A stretch of 64,000 nt of DNA from Varroa destructor (GCF_002443255.2 NW_019211455.1:53282801-53346800), one strand, 5' to 3'. Numbered from the stretch's first letter, positions 26,701 to 38,990 are shown. Numbers and translations: made by a program. The notes: generated by a model not told the origin, from the sequence alone.

Positions 26701-29572
26701 TTGCTGTTATTGTTTATATAAAATCACACGAATATGTTAAAGTAAACGAATTTTAACGCGTACCAGGTATCGCTAGAGCTCGCGTATGCTAACTAGAGCA
26801 GATAAGTACTTAGCGCGTAATCTTGTTATAGTTTATTGTGCATAGCTCGCTTAAAGGAAAACGCTTTGTGTGGGTGGCTCACCTGCTCTTGACAACCTTT
26901 TACCTTAGCCGTACCACTAGGCGTTCTATATTTATGTGGTTTTCATTCTCTAACTGTGACTGCCTCTACATATTACACTTAGTTAAACAAATAAACGGTG
27001 TTTTGCATTAAAAAAACACATCCGTTACGTTTTGCATGTATCGGGGAAAGGCAAGGAAACCTAATTCTGACTAAATTGAAAAACGCGCGAAGATTTAGAA
27101 GGGCACACCGTAAGGTATCGTTATATATGTTTTTAAGACCAGTATATCTCGACGTTACGATGTGCGCGCAAGGGCTGTATTTAGTGCCCATAGAGATTTT
27201 TCAGTTTAATAATGATATCGGTGCTTTGCTCAGAGCATGGCATAACAAGCCAATATTTCCACATTTTCTAGCATTAAATCGAATACCACTTTTACTCATA
27301 GAAAAGGGGGTGTCGTAAGATTATTAATGACTTCTGTCAGCCAATAAACCAATCATCGTTCTACAACGTATTCGTCATAAATAACGTATCCATATATGTC
27401 ACAGCTACACTATACTTTAAGCCACATCTGTCTGGGCCTTTTTTATTCATGCGCTTCTCATCCTTTTCTTCACTCGCTCTCATAATCGATACCTCCGTCA
27501 GTGTTAATAAGGCACTACCTACGGGCTTATTGTTTCAAAATGTTCGATTCAACCATCTGCATTTATTTCGACAGGCTTGCTGTTGTAAAATTGAATAACA
27601 GCACTTGTAATAAATAGTATATTCAGACCTTTCTATAATTTTCTTTCAAGTGTTTTCTCCTTTTCCTTTTAATTACACGCAGAATCAGCAATGATTCTAC
27701 CGTTCAGTTCTGAAACAACAACAGCAGCGCATCAGCTCCTCGTTTTCGAACAGCAGCTGGCGCTCTGAAATCCCCGTCAGTCCATCACTCTCATCCTCAC
27801 CGACATTGCGGCACTGAACACCGTCTATACGAGGCACCAGCCAGCCGCATGGCCCATACACCCGCATTCCTTCCGCGGACGTGTCGTCTATGAGCGCCGT
27901 TTGTTTTTATTTATCTACATATTATATCTAGCGGTCAGACAGGAAACAGCGGCGGACGGGAATGAGAAAAAGAGCTTTTCATAATGACAATAGTCGTGAT
28001 GCTGCAGCCGTAACTAAAGCTGTACCTAGAATAATAGCAGATCGAGGAAGAAGCGGCTTTCTGTGAAAACAGGAGGAGCGAATCTCCCTTTCCATGTCTC
28101 ATTCACCTTTGCCTCGAAGCGTCGAGTGGGGCGAGGGACCTAGTCGAAGAAATGGTCGTCAAGCCCTTACTAGCAGAAGCTTTCTGACAATTACGGGATG
28201 TAGCTCGCTTTGCTTCCGGTGCCGCCTACGTTTATTAGCTGGAGCTCGGCGACCTGCTTCGAAGGCAGGAAGCTCGAGCAAGGCTCTGGGCCCCGCTGAG
28301 CAGAGCGGCTGGTTCAAATAAAGTGAGCGGCTTATTATTAATTCATTCTTCAGAATTTGGGTGCTGTTACTTGCTAGCAGCCGAGGACCAGGATCGTTCT
28401 TGGAGAGCAACAAAATCCCACGGCGACTGCAGCGTCGGAGTGGTAGTGGCGGCGGCGGCACTCGTAGTATCCAATCCTACTGATTCGCGAGGCGCGTACC
28501 GCTGCTTGTGATTTATGATGCCCGTTGTTAGTTCTGCTTTTTCCTTTGCATTCGGACCAGCCTCTTCGCAGCTCCCTGCTCTTACCATGGGCACTTAGCA
28601 ACAAGTAAAAGCTGAGTACTAAAACGAACCTTGAAGGCTCAACCCTTTCTGCTCGACCAACGCAGGTAGTCAGTCGTAGCTGGTGGGCAGGGCTCCTGTT
28701 GCATCGTAGCCAATAGAGGACGTCTGCAACGGCGGTGTGGTCGGGAAGCAATTAAGGAACCGCCCCAGGAGGGGTTTGGAGAAAAATGTGTTCTCGAATG
28801 TATTCATTGTTATCAGATGTTTGAAACACTTTGGGGCAACCTATTCAGCACACGTAAAAGAGCTTAGGCTGAATGGCTTCTTTACTGTAAACAAGAAAAT
28901 CTCAAACTTGCAAACCAACCGTCGAATTTAAACCCACAAACATTTACATATTGCTCTGAAGGATTGCGTCATATGGAATATTTAGCATCATCGATCACTA
29001 TTCGCTAACTGCAGATCTTTTCTAACACCCAGCAGCCGCTGCTATATTCCGGCCTTCCTGAAATCGAGATATTGCTATAGAATGAGATGGGCATAAAGAA
29101 CGAAATCTGTACTTCGATATTGTGCCTTCATCTTCAGACGAACAGCAAAAATTTTTGTTCGGCACCGGGTGCAGCTTCTGCTGCAACTATTGTAGCTGTT
29201 AAGGCTCCGCATGTGCGGAGCGCGCTCTCTTTGTCAGATGCCGCTCCTCACTGCGGCGCCGGATCGTAAACGCTACCTGGCAATGGTAGTCTACATGTGT
29301 CAAGATACCGCGGCGCAAGTTAATTCGAATCGCCACAGGGTGCCTTCCAAGTAATCGCTCGTTACAGGCATTCTTGCGCCTAGACTATATCGTCCTCCTT
29401 TCTCGTTTGCTGACATTCGTGTACCACGTCTGCTGGAGACCTTCACCCTTCGGCCAAAGCGGTCCGTCGTGATGAAGCAGCCAGCTCCGAGCAATTATCG
29501 TTTTGCCATGGTAAACGCGTGAACAAAGTCAGGTGTCCTATTTACGCAAGCTTTCTTTTCTTGCTAGGGCAA

Positions 29573-31294
29573 TCTAAGGAGACAAGACTAAAAAGGTAAA
29601 ACAACTATCTAGGAAAACAAGACAGCTGCCGAAAAAGACAAGACAGCCATCTAGGAACAGAAGACAGCTGCCTAGAGAGAGAAGAAAGCTATCTAGGGAC
29701 AGAAGACAACTATCTAGGGACAGAAGACAGCTATCTAGGGACAGAAGACAGCTATCTAGGGACAGAAGACGGCTATCTAGGGACAGAAGACATCTATATA
29801 GGGATATAAGACATCTATATAGGCATATAAGACATCTATATAGGGACAGAAGACATCTCTAGAGGGACAGAAGACAGCTATCTAGGAAAACAAGCCATCT
29901 ATCTACTGAAGCAAGACAGCTCCTTAGGGAGAGAAGACAGCTATCCAGGAGCAGAAGACAGCTATCTAGGGATAAAAAACAGCTGTCTAGGGACAGAAGA
30001 CAACTAAGGACGCAAAACAGCTATCGAGAAAGGTAAGACAGATAAGACTGCTATTTAGAGATACAAGGCAGCTATCTAAAGAGACAAGACTAGGGATATA
30101 GGATAGATGTCTACAGATACAAGAGTAGGAAGATAAGACATATATACAGAGACAAGATAGCTACCTATAGAAACAAGGTAAATATCTAGGGAAACAAGAC
30201 TAGGGAGACAAAGCAGCTGTCTAGAGACACAAGACTAGAAAGACAATATAACTGAGAGAAACTAGAGAGATAAGACAGCTATCTAGGGAGACAAGACTAG
30301 GGAAACAAGACAGCTATATAGGGAGACAAGACAGCTATATAGGGAGACAAGACAGCTGTGTAGGAAGACAAGACTAGAGAGACAAGAAAGATATCTAGGG
30401 AGACAAGACTAGAGGGACAAGAAAGATATCTAGGGAGACAAAACTAGAGAGACAAGAAAGATATCTAGGGAAAAAAGGAAGCTATTTAGAGAGGTATGCC
30501 AGCTATCTAAGGAAAGAAAAGTGACCTAGAATGGCGAGACTAGAGAGACAAAACGGCTGTCTAAGGAGACAAGACGGCTATCTAAGGAGATAAGAGGGCT
30601 ATCTAAGAGGATAAGACAGCTATCTAAGCAGAAAAACTAGGGATGCAAGACAACTATGTAGGGAAATAAGATTAGAAATACAAAACAGCCATGTAGGGAA
30701 ATAAGATTAGAAATACAAGACAGCTATCTAAGGAGAAAAAATAGAAAGACAAGACAGCTATCTAGGGAGAAAAAATATAGAGACAAGACGGCTACCTAGG
30801 GAGAAAAATAGAGAGACAAGACAGCTATCTAGGGAAAAAAAATAAAGAGACAAAACGGCTATCTAGGGAAAAAAATAGAGAGACAAGACAGCTATCTAGG
30901 GAGAAAAAATAAAGGGACAAGAGGGCTATCTCGGGAGAAAAAAATAGAGAAAAAAGACAGCTATTGAGGAACACAAGATTAGGTAGGCGAGACAGCTATC
31001 TAGGGAGGAAAGACGACTATTTAAAAAACAATACAGCTACCTAGGGAGACAAAAAGGTTTCTTCGGAAGACAAAACAACTTCCTAGGAAGGAGAGACAAC
31101 TATTTAAGGAAACAAGACAGCTATCTAGGGAGATAGAACGCCCATCTAGAGAGATAAAACAGCTATCTTAGGAGACAACACTAAAGGGACAAAACAGCTA
31201 TCTAAGGAGACAACATTAAAGGGACAAAACACCTATCTAAGGACAGAAGACAGCTATTTAGAGAGACAAAATTAGAGAGGCAAGACAGCACTAA
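29573..31294. repeat. Purine-rich minisatellite, 21-bp basic unit, about 1.7 kb
   Basis: A tandem array in which GACAGCTATCTAGGGACAGA-type units recur with a 21-bp period. The period is almost exact at 29690-29800. Diverged sub-types follow: CTATATAGGGATATAAGACAT (about 29800-29850), units carrying an inserted GACAAGACTAGGGA segment (about 30200-30480), and a longer, roughly 34-bp form with an A-rich spacer (about 30720-30960). Edges are more degenerate than the core. The plus strand is strongly purine-biased (GA/AG with AGCTAT islands), and most units carry TAG, so the array is not coding. It is local and not seen elsewhere in the window. It could be an intronic or intergenic minisatellite, or the edge of a longer satellite. 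Confidence 0.93.
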
Positions 31295-33394
31295 GTAACA
31301 TCAAATATTGTAGTAGACGGTCAATACCTCTAAATGGTTTCTAAATAATAACGCTGCTTATCAGCGGAATCATAAGGGAAATGGAAAAATATTATAGTTT
31401 GCCGCCTAGTAAGAAAAAAGTTAGAGTAAAACGGGTTGATTAACAGGAGCCTACTGATATATGAAGCCAGTGGATTATACCTATTGGCTGGGTGGTACCC
31501 GTTCCCTTAAATGTATGTGTGCTTAATCTACGTGTGTCTATGCTATCGCATTCTGAGAGCGAGTAAGGTGTAAAAAATATGAACGATGGTGCTTACGGAT
31601 CTGTGGACAGTAAGAAAGGATTTGTATGGGGACATTATATGAGATGGACAAATGCAGTTTTGCAATCGGATGATCTAAACAAAAAGATCGACGTATTGAG
31701 TAGCTTTGCTAGCCGTTCAGACCAGCCAGCTACAGATATAAAAATACCTATCTGAAAGGGTAGATCTCGTAACGTACCGTTTTTGGGTACCAGGGATAGT
31801 AGCAGAAAAAGCGTCTCGTAGCCATTACCTTCTTAATGAATATATAAGTATTCTGTTGCTCAGTTAATGAAGATTAATGTTTTAAGGTTTTTTACGAGCC
31901 ACGTTAATTAAAGGTTCGTCACTGTGCACTGCATTAGCAGCAGCTCACCCGGGATGAATACTCAACGGTTGAAGAAGTACAATTCAACACCCTGAAAATG
32001 TCACTCCCTTGTCGCCTTTATATATTATACATTTTGTTTCTTACTGGAATACCCTTTTCATAGGTACTTTTAAGGCGCTCTCTCCTGGAACTTTTCGAAC
32101 CTTACTTTCCAGAGAGTAAGTACGGAAGGGATGACTCGACCTAGTTTTGTAATTAAGGTACGAGGCCGTTTTAGGTCGAAATTAGCTATGGGAATATTAT
32201 ACAGATATTTGTTTGCCTTTAAATCTTCGCACAGTAGTTAAAACTAGCTTGATCTAATAACTTAAGAGCCTACAGGGATGGGTTCACCGAGTATATTCAG
32301 TAATGTTGTTGCACTGTTTTCATTGGACTAGTATAGACTGTATAGTCATCAGTCTGTCGACGTGGTCTCAAGAGTGTGTCAACACTAGGAGAGGTTTTTG
32401 TATAATGGACGAGTCGGTGAGCTCTCTAGGTCTGCCATCAGACATTTATTTAGCGCCACTAGCCTAAACTTCTACGAGTCTAGACGTTGCACGGTATTTT
32501 TAGCAACGACATCACTAATTCAAGAATAGAGCGGTCCCCAGGGAACCAGCATTTATTTTGCCCGTTCCGTTTGAGACCACGTCCATAAGACCAAAGTTCT
32601 TTTGTTATACAAAAAAGCAATCAATCGAATACTCTTTTTGATCACTGTGTCGCTGTGCAATATATTCGAGAGCAAAATTATTACTTACAACAAAAGCAGT
32701 AACGTGTAGCACCGAAATACTAGCCTACAATTTCAATGTATCGTCCATATGTGTGTACATGATCAAAGAAAGTCATGTTAGTGTACCAAGCTAAGTTGTA
32801 TACTGAACCAATTCTAGAAATACGAAACGATCCATTAAATTGCTATAACCGAGCCAAAGATTGAATCTGATATTGTTTTATTAATGAATGTAATATCTTG
32901 AAAGAAACTAAATTGTCATAATTTAAATTGTTAGCGTAAGAACCTAGTCTCTCGTCGTCTGCTTTTTAGAAAAAAAAAGAAACTCAAATGAACGAAGCTC
33001 GATTTTATATATTCTGAGTGGAGATGTCTTCTGCTGTAACTTTTACTGAGCCTTTTCCCTATCATTTGTTCTTTCGAATGAGACAGATCGATTTTTCCTC
33101 TGGCAGCATCTATCACCGACTACCGGCTCTACGTTAACACGATGCTTTCGTCCTTTATTTACGGTGAGCGTTTCTGTTAATGGCGCCACCATGCGGTGCT
33201 GTTAGTTCAGATCGTGACGATACTTCATCAAGTCGTTCGGAGGCAAACATATTACCACAGCTATTATTGACCTAACCGGTCAACTTCTAGCAACTAACCT
33301 CAATGCGACGTTCAAGCGGGGGGCAACTGAACCATCCAGCAAAAGGGTGGTAACTCCTTCCCTAATAAAAACAGCAGCTTTGCCGTTCCCTCAG
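31295..33394. other. Non-coding stretch between minisatellite and exon candidate
   Basis: No gene is recognised. The sequence is AT-rich with frequent stops in all frames. If the exon candidate at 33395 is real and its gene has upstream exons, this stretch and the minisatellite would lie in or before its upstream intron. Confidence 0.45.
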
Positions 33395-33491
33395 CGACAA
33401 GCAATCAAGAAGCTGGTTGGACCGCCCCGATTTGTCGCCAAGCTGCTGTCCAAGTACGATCGGTTAGGCACACCGCCGCCGTATGAAAACG
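33395..33491 (+). CDS. Candidate internal exon, Cys-loop ligand-gated channel-like
   Basis: A 97-bp segment with a good acceptor (pyrimidine-rich TTGCCGTTCCCTCAG ending at 33394) and a strong donor (AACG|GTGAGC, GT at 33492). It reads in one open frame and ends in phase 1. The 32-residue peptide includes KKLVGPPRFVAKLLSKYDR followed by a GTPPPYENG segment. The order 'LL..YD...PP...G' matches the start of the extracellular ligand-binding domain of Cys-loop receptors, where a helix ending '..LL..YD' is followed by 'PP...G.P' and the first beta strand. Invertebrate histamine-, pH- or glutamate-gated chloride channels are the closest kind I can suggest. The assignment rests on a short motif. The next exon (with the 'V.V.V.V..I..I.E' strand) was not found in the window, so the intron may be long or the call wrong. 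Confidence 0.35.
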
Positions 33492-36402
33492 GTGAGCCTG
33501 CTGCTGTTTGTCCTCACGATTGCCCCAACGCTCACAAAGGTCTACCCTGCTTCAGCCGCTGTACCCGCCTATATTTAACTGGAAGGGGGAGCCAGGTCGC
33601 CCTTGGTTTGTCAGCTTTCCTTGCTGCCGTTGCGACCTCTACCGGGGATCATCAATAGAATCAAACAAGGTTTAACTGCTGTTAGTCCCCGGTGTCGTTA
33701 TTATTGTTGTCGGTTCAGTTTCTGCTGTCGTTTTCTCGTTGTTGCTGTTGCTTCTGCGGCTGCTACCTTCATCGGCCATCACAAATTACCTGAACTGTTA
33801 ACAAAGGTGAACGCAATGAGCCGCCGAGCAGCTGGGCAGTGGGCTAACCAGGCATCAAATCTAAGGCTAAGAGAAGGCCGTTTGCCGGTCGATCGTATTA
33901 TCTCATAGACTAAAACTGGGCGATTGTTGGGGACACTGAACCGATGTGACCCGAATGTAAAACGACAACGTTCGTCTAACATTCCTTGCTCCGATCTGAA
34001 CTGGATGTCCGGAGGCATCATCGTCTGAGCAGAAAATTACCAGTTGCAGGGAGGAACGAGGTAGCAACCCGCTGTTACGGAGGTGAAGTATCTGAAGACA
34101 TAAAAGAGGGACTCCTGTGGTGTGATATTTCTTTCCCAGCAGCAGCAACCGAAACTTCCGGTAAAGAGCTCGGCAAGGAAACCGTTTTCGATTAAGGTCT
34201 GCATCACACTTATGGTCTGCACTAACAGTTTTCGACCATTCACTAGATTTAGTCACCGTTCTCGCTATAGACTTCGTACAGGCACACAAATGTTTGCAAT
34301 AGTCGTATTGCTATGAATATACAGATAGTCATAGCTAAGTCAGAAACAGTTTTTTCATTTGGGTACTATATAAAGCAGACAAACAACAGGAAAAGGGCCG
34401 GTCAATTACAGGAATGGCGGGTAGCCTATGTTCTCTGGGATTCTCTAGCGTTTCTGAGGGTTACGCATATATGTATCTTTTAATACGAGAGGGTAAGCAC
34501 GATACAAGGGTAAAGTACGACTCCAGCCTACGAATCTGCCTAGATACTATTGTTCTTAAAATCCGACACACATTTTTTCCTATGAAAATTTATTCGATAG
34601 ATCCCCTAATTGTACCTAACCTAACCTAACCAATGCATGCTTTTACACTTTCTTCTAAAAATATTTTTTGATTGGTTAGGATATCTTTGGTACATTTGGC
34701 TGAAGGTCGATCATAACCGCTACGCAATGGGTTGACCCTTGTTAAGTACGATTTTATTCGATAGATTTTTCTATACCTAACCGAAAATGTGTACCAAAAC
34801 ACCTTGAAATTGTCGCCTGCTTTAATTTGATATTATTTCTAAGTACATATATTAATTTTGGCAAACCCATTATATTATAATACCTTTGAGGGTTCAAATT
34901 ATGCTAGTTTTTCAATGTTCTTCAAAATACCCATAATTTAAAGAAATAGTATTGCGGCTTGTTGGCTATGCACGGGAAAAGGCATGGGATTCAATTATAC
35001 GAAAAGTCTACGGTTGACATAGTTCGAAATGACAATGGTCAAATGTAGAGCAGCAGTTCCAGTTTAGGCAAAATAGTTTTACACTATTTAGATAGTTGCA
35101 TCTAGGTAGATTTTCCCGGCAAATGCGCTTTTCCTGAGCGAAATACCTTCGATAAACGCTAAGCATGTGACCGATGACGTTTAGGGGTGGAATAGTCCAT
35201 ATGTGGCATCTATCACACGGTCATAGGCGTTGCTGAGCTCTACTACTATTGACAGACTCAGATTCTATTCACATGTTACTCAGTGTTGCTCGATTCACTA
35301 GGGCGAATGATGTCTGCGTAGCAGCAACAGTTTGGGCTGGGCAACGAACCTACATGTAGGTACGTAGTTAACCCAACACTCAGCCTTTTTCGCTTTTTGC
35401 TTAGTTATCGTCATCAACCATAAACCAGTCACTGTACCAGCCAATCCTTAGTTATCTACCTATCTATCCAGCGTTACATATGAGAAACCGGTTAGCTAGG
35501 TTCGCATACGGCGATACTAATCTACGAATTTTTACACCGCATTCTTTCTCAACAAACACATATAGACATGTGTATATCCGGTGCAACGTAAACTTCTTAA
35601 GCTAGCCGTTGCTGGAGAACGCAGCTTTTCCGGCAAACCCGTATAACGACATGTTTCTCACATTCAGTCACCTTTCCGCCATTTCTGCCATGCAACTCAC
35701 CCCACTCTATGGCACGATTTCTTACCGACCCAATGATCATTGGCATTCGCTGTTCGCACATGCTCTGACGAACGCAGCGCTATCACCTCCATTATTATTG
35801 GCTGCTGGTCTACAGCGTAATTGTCCAGAACTGACAATTACCGTTCATGTTGTAGCGATGGTTGATGTCTAAACAGAGGCGGCAGCGGCTGATGGACAAA
35901 CTGGCTCCTAACCGATAAAGTTTCGGTACTGCGCTTACCGACGCCTCCATACCGAAAGCTTGTTTCCTAGTTTGTGCTCGATTGTTCCGTGGTTTGGCGT
36001 TTGTGCGGGCCGTGTTCGGCCAGGTCAGCGCCAGACGTCATCGGGGACACAGTGACAACCCTGTACTATTTATCCTTCGTTGTACCCACCGAAAGACGCG
36101 ATGTACGTCCCATCGATGATGATCATTAAGATGTCGTGCACGTCGCGAGCACATGACATGGACGTTGGGAATTGGGTCGGAGCAAGTCGATCCGGTCTGT
36201 TTGGTTCGTAGTGTCCATGCATTGCTCCCTGATCTCACGATTCGAATCACTGGTATAACTAAGCAGAACTAGGGGGATCCCCAGAAGGAATAGGAATGCT
36301 GGACGAAAAACCTATCCTGGGCTGGTCGGCTGCGTTTTCTTTCCATCGACTTTTGCTATCTACGGAACCAAAACAAGTTCCCCGCCATCTGACACATCTC
36401 AC
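33492..36402. other. Possible intron/intergenic stretch, no further exon found
   Basis: This is the GC-richer continuation of the 33.2-34.2 kb patch and then AT-rich DNA. I looked for the next channel exon on the plus strand and found none. An open segment at about 34070-34195 (plus) and one at about 36027-36127 (plus) follow AG dinucleotides but lack convincing partners. The CCTAA module and inverted repeat at 34589-34782 are listed separately. Confidence 0.4.
34589..34782. repeat. CCTAA array with duplicated flank and inverted copy
   Basis: Three perfect CCTAA units lie at 34615-34629. The flanking TTTATTCGATAGAT (34589-34602) recurs at 34753-34766, and each copy is followed within about 11 bp by TACCTAACC (34613-34621 and 34774-34782). 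In addition, CCTAACCAAT (34625-34634) is inverted at 34671-34680 (ATTGGTTAGG). The module therefore exists as a direct duplication with an internal foldback. It could be a small non-autonomous element built on telomere-like sequence, or a protein-binding cluster. Confidence 0.55.
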
Positions 36403-36541
36403 TTATCCTATATATCATCATATGTATGTTCTCTTGACTGTGTCTCGTTGCCAAGTTGAGGTTTTCATTCCGGCCAGCTTTCAGCGTGAGATCACGCCGC
36501 GCCTTATCGCCGGCAATCTTCTCGTTCAGGAAATTGCCGCC
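36403..36541 (-). CDS. Candidate internal exon, product unknown
   Basis: On the minus strand a very good acceptor (CTTCCTTGTGTATTTCAG) precedes 36541, and a reasonable donor (ATAA|GTGAGA) follows 36403, giving a 139-bp exon. Only one of the three frames is open throughout. It encodes a hydrophilic peptide starting GGNFLNEKIAGDKARRDL, rich in Lys, Arg, Asp and Asn, consistent with a cytoplasmic or extracellular loop or helix rather than a membrane segment. I recognise no domain. The frame is also open upstream of the acceptor, which weakens the argument slightly. The opposite strand carries an open frame too (36296-36601), which I judge a shadow because it lacks splice signals. Confidence 0.25.
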
Positions 36542-37137
36542 CTGAAATACACAAGGAAGCTGTACAGTAGAAGGGCTGCCTATAGTTATAAAATCGGTTA
36601 ATATCCAGTTGTTAAGCTCTTGCAGTTTGGGAACGCAATTCCTATTGAAAGTGTAGCTTTGCATGACCATCGTCAGTGACTCTGTTTCTGAAACTGCTCC
36701 CGGTTTTTCTTTGGATCGTCCTTGCGTAATGCACCTCCATATTAACGAGTCTAACTGATTTAATAGAATTCATATTGTATGCCTAATATCTGTTTTTATT
36801 CGTGCGCGATCTTGTATTGGTTCGAATTTCCATGCCCTTTCAACTTTGCTCTCCACCAAAGGAACACGTGTAAACACTTGAGACGGTCCTTGAAACAGCT
36901 ATTCACACGGTTAAGTTAGGCCTCACATGGTTAACTTTCGCTCGATCACTTCGGTTGTTCCGTACTCGTGGCTTTTCTCTGATTTTTCCCGACGCGATGC
37001 GTTAAGCCGACGTTCCTAATCAGCGACAAGTTTAACTGAACCCTGCACATGCTACCGCCACTGTTTTACATAGCAAAACCCCCGGGGAATCACTTCTATT
37101 GACCCACAACAGCTAGGGAAATCCTTATATTCTGCAG

Positions 37138-37392
37138 TTGATCCGCACCGAGGGAATCCGTCATGAAGCAAAGAAAACACGCGAACGTCGGCAGCTCAGG
37201 GAGCTCAATTTTCGGCCCCAACGCCTCTCTATATTCTCAGACGCTTTTCTCGCCTCTTTGTGTTCCATTCCTGAGAACCCGCACCTCTTTACCAGCCCAA
37301 TACCCGGTTGCCCAGATAGTTGCTCTAACCCGCACCTCAGCTTTAGCAGAACTATGCTAATTATGGCACTGCTGTTGCCGCCGCACTGCTAG
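37138..37392 (+). CDS. Weak exon candidate after a good acceptor
   Basis: The sequence ATCCTTATATTCTGCAG, a good acceptor, ends at 37137. The following frame is open for 84 codons and starts with a charged, helix-like stretch (EGIRHEAKKTRERRQLREL). The later part is proline/serine-rich and looks less like protein. There is no clear donor before the stop, so it would have to be a terminal exon or a chance frame. I recognise no family. Confidence 0.13.
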   Translation: MIRTEGIRHEAKKTRERRQLRELNFRPQRLSIFSDAFLASLCSIPENPHLFTSPIPGCPDSCSNPHLSFSRTMLIMALLLPPHC

Positions 37393-38890
37393 GTTGCTCT
37401 TTCTCCTCTTTTCTTCTCTTTTTCTGTGTTGCCAGCAGACAAAACGAACACAACTATCTTCCACTTCCGCCCCCTAGTCTCCCGTGTGGATCCGTTCCGG
37501 CACCGTTTTAGCGCCACGCTCTTTACCCGAGAATGCAGTACCCTTTACGGATAGTCAGTTCGCGGCGACTCTAGCTTTACATGGGTTAGTTCTAAGCGAC
37601 CGTTACAATGTGCGCTGAAGATCTCGTTAAGCCTCTTCGCATCGTGTTTCATGTCTTATCTAAGTCTGATGGCCCCGTCAGACTGGACTAGACTTCGCTG
37701 GTTACGCAGGTCCTGTGTTGTGATAGGCCGAAAAGAGACAGCGAGTAGAAAGCAATAGTCCTACTTCTTTTCGCGTCTGTGAAACGATGGGACACTGAGG
37801 CCGCTTCGGATCGCCCGACTGGACTGGAGCGTCTCTGCTCCGGCTTGCGTTGGCCGTTGTCTGCCTGCGCTGTAACTCGTCAATTATTCGTGTCTTCTTT
37901 ACCTTCTTCACTGGTACAAGCTAACTTGCTCTTCACAGACTAAACATTGATGGCTATCGGAACGCTTGTTGAGAACGAGAAGCGGTGCGCGCACCCGAGC
38001 TGCGACGTACAAGTTTCCCGTCAAGCTGGGTAAGGGTGATTTGCCTAGTTAATTTTCGACTTAGTAAAACCTACTAACTAGTAGTCATTCGCACAGATTA
38101 GCACGAAGATCCCTTTCCATAGCTGCGATTGAACGGGTCACCGATTTGGAACCAGCTACTTACAGATCAACTACTGAAACAATCACAGAGCTACAACTCA
38201 TAATAACGTCATATATGTAGCGTAGTTCTCACGCAAGCAGGACTTAACTTGTGACAGTTGAAAGTTGTCACGTTTGTGTGTAAGCCTACACATGTAGAGA
38301 TTAAGTTATTTGAATTCAGGAATTCCTTCAAAATATTTTGCAAAATCCTAAAAAATGTACTTAAAAAAACGCTCGTAACAAAACTTGCAGCGGAATATTC
38401 AACCTTTTTTTTTTCCTCACGAACATTAAACAGGAAGCATACTTTCTGTTGGGCTTCCTCATGAGCATCAATATTATCTTGAAGTATTTCACCACAGTCT
38501 GATTTTAAGTTGATTGCTGGGAACGCAGCGGATCGGCTCTCCGTTACCGTCGCGCATCACTCACAACCAGCGAACGCTGCTGCTGCAGAAATTGTGCACT
38601 TATCAGGAACTCACAGCAGGACCTGATATTGGTGAAACGATATGGATGGCAAAGTTAACTTGGAACCTTTCTGGAACGGTGACCTACAGGCAGCCTACCA
38701 GTGTTTGACCTTCGATTATCGCTAAACAAAGTTTACTTGCTATATTGAATTAACTCTAATTTCCGTATCATTCGCTAGTATACGACAAAATTTGATCAAA
38801 CGCAGGGCAAAGTAAACAACTCCGTATACAGTGCGCACACATATGTGATACAAATTTTTTTGGTCGACGTAAAGGTCGATCCTGATGTTG

Positions 38891-38923
38891 ACCTGCTAAC
38901 TAGCATCAAGTTAGTTAGCAGGT
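38891..38923. repeat. Hairpin, 12-bp perfect arms
   Basis: ACCTGCTAACTA (38891-38902) and TAGTTAGCAGGT (38912-38923) are exact reverse complements with a 9-nt loop. A second hairpin follows 45 bp later. Confidence 0.7.
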
Positions 38924-38968
38924 TGTTAGTTCTTGGCATCTTTTAGCGCAGAAAGCGCGCGCCAGATA

Positions 38969-38990
38969 ACCAAAATGCCGTCATTTTGGT
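38969..38990. repeat. Hairpin, 9-bp perfect arms
   Basis: ACCAAAATG (38969-38977) and CATTTTGGT (38982-38990) pair around a CCGT loop. The flanks ATAAC and GTTAT also pair if a small bulge is allowed. Confidence 0.6.

Larger units (their letters stand above)
20728..29572. other. Mixed stretch with GC-richer patches, no gene assigned
   Basis: Most is AT-rich and empty. Three patches are clearly GC-richer: about 22.56-23.50 kb (containing a 148-codon minus-strand open frame, 23200-22754), 24.68-25.60 kb, and 27.70-28.76 kb plus 29.03-29.50 kb. Such patches can mark promoters or exons in AT-rich genomes. I find several overlapping short open frames in them, none matching a family I know, and no exon bounded by two convincing splice signals. 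Short CAA/CAG runs occur near 22431, 23940 and 27715. Confidence 0.45.
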
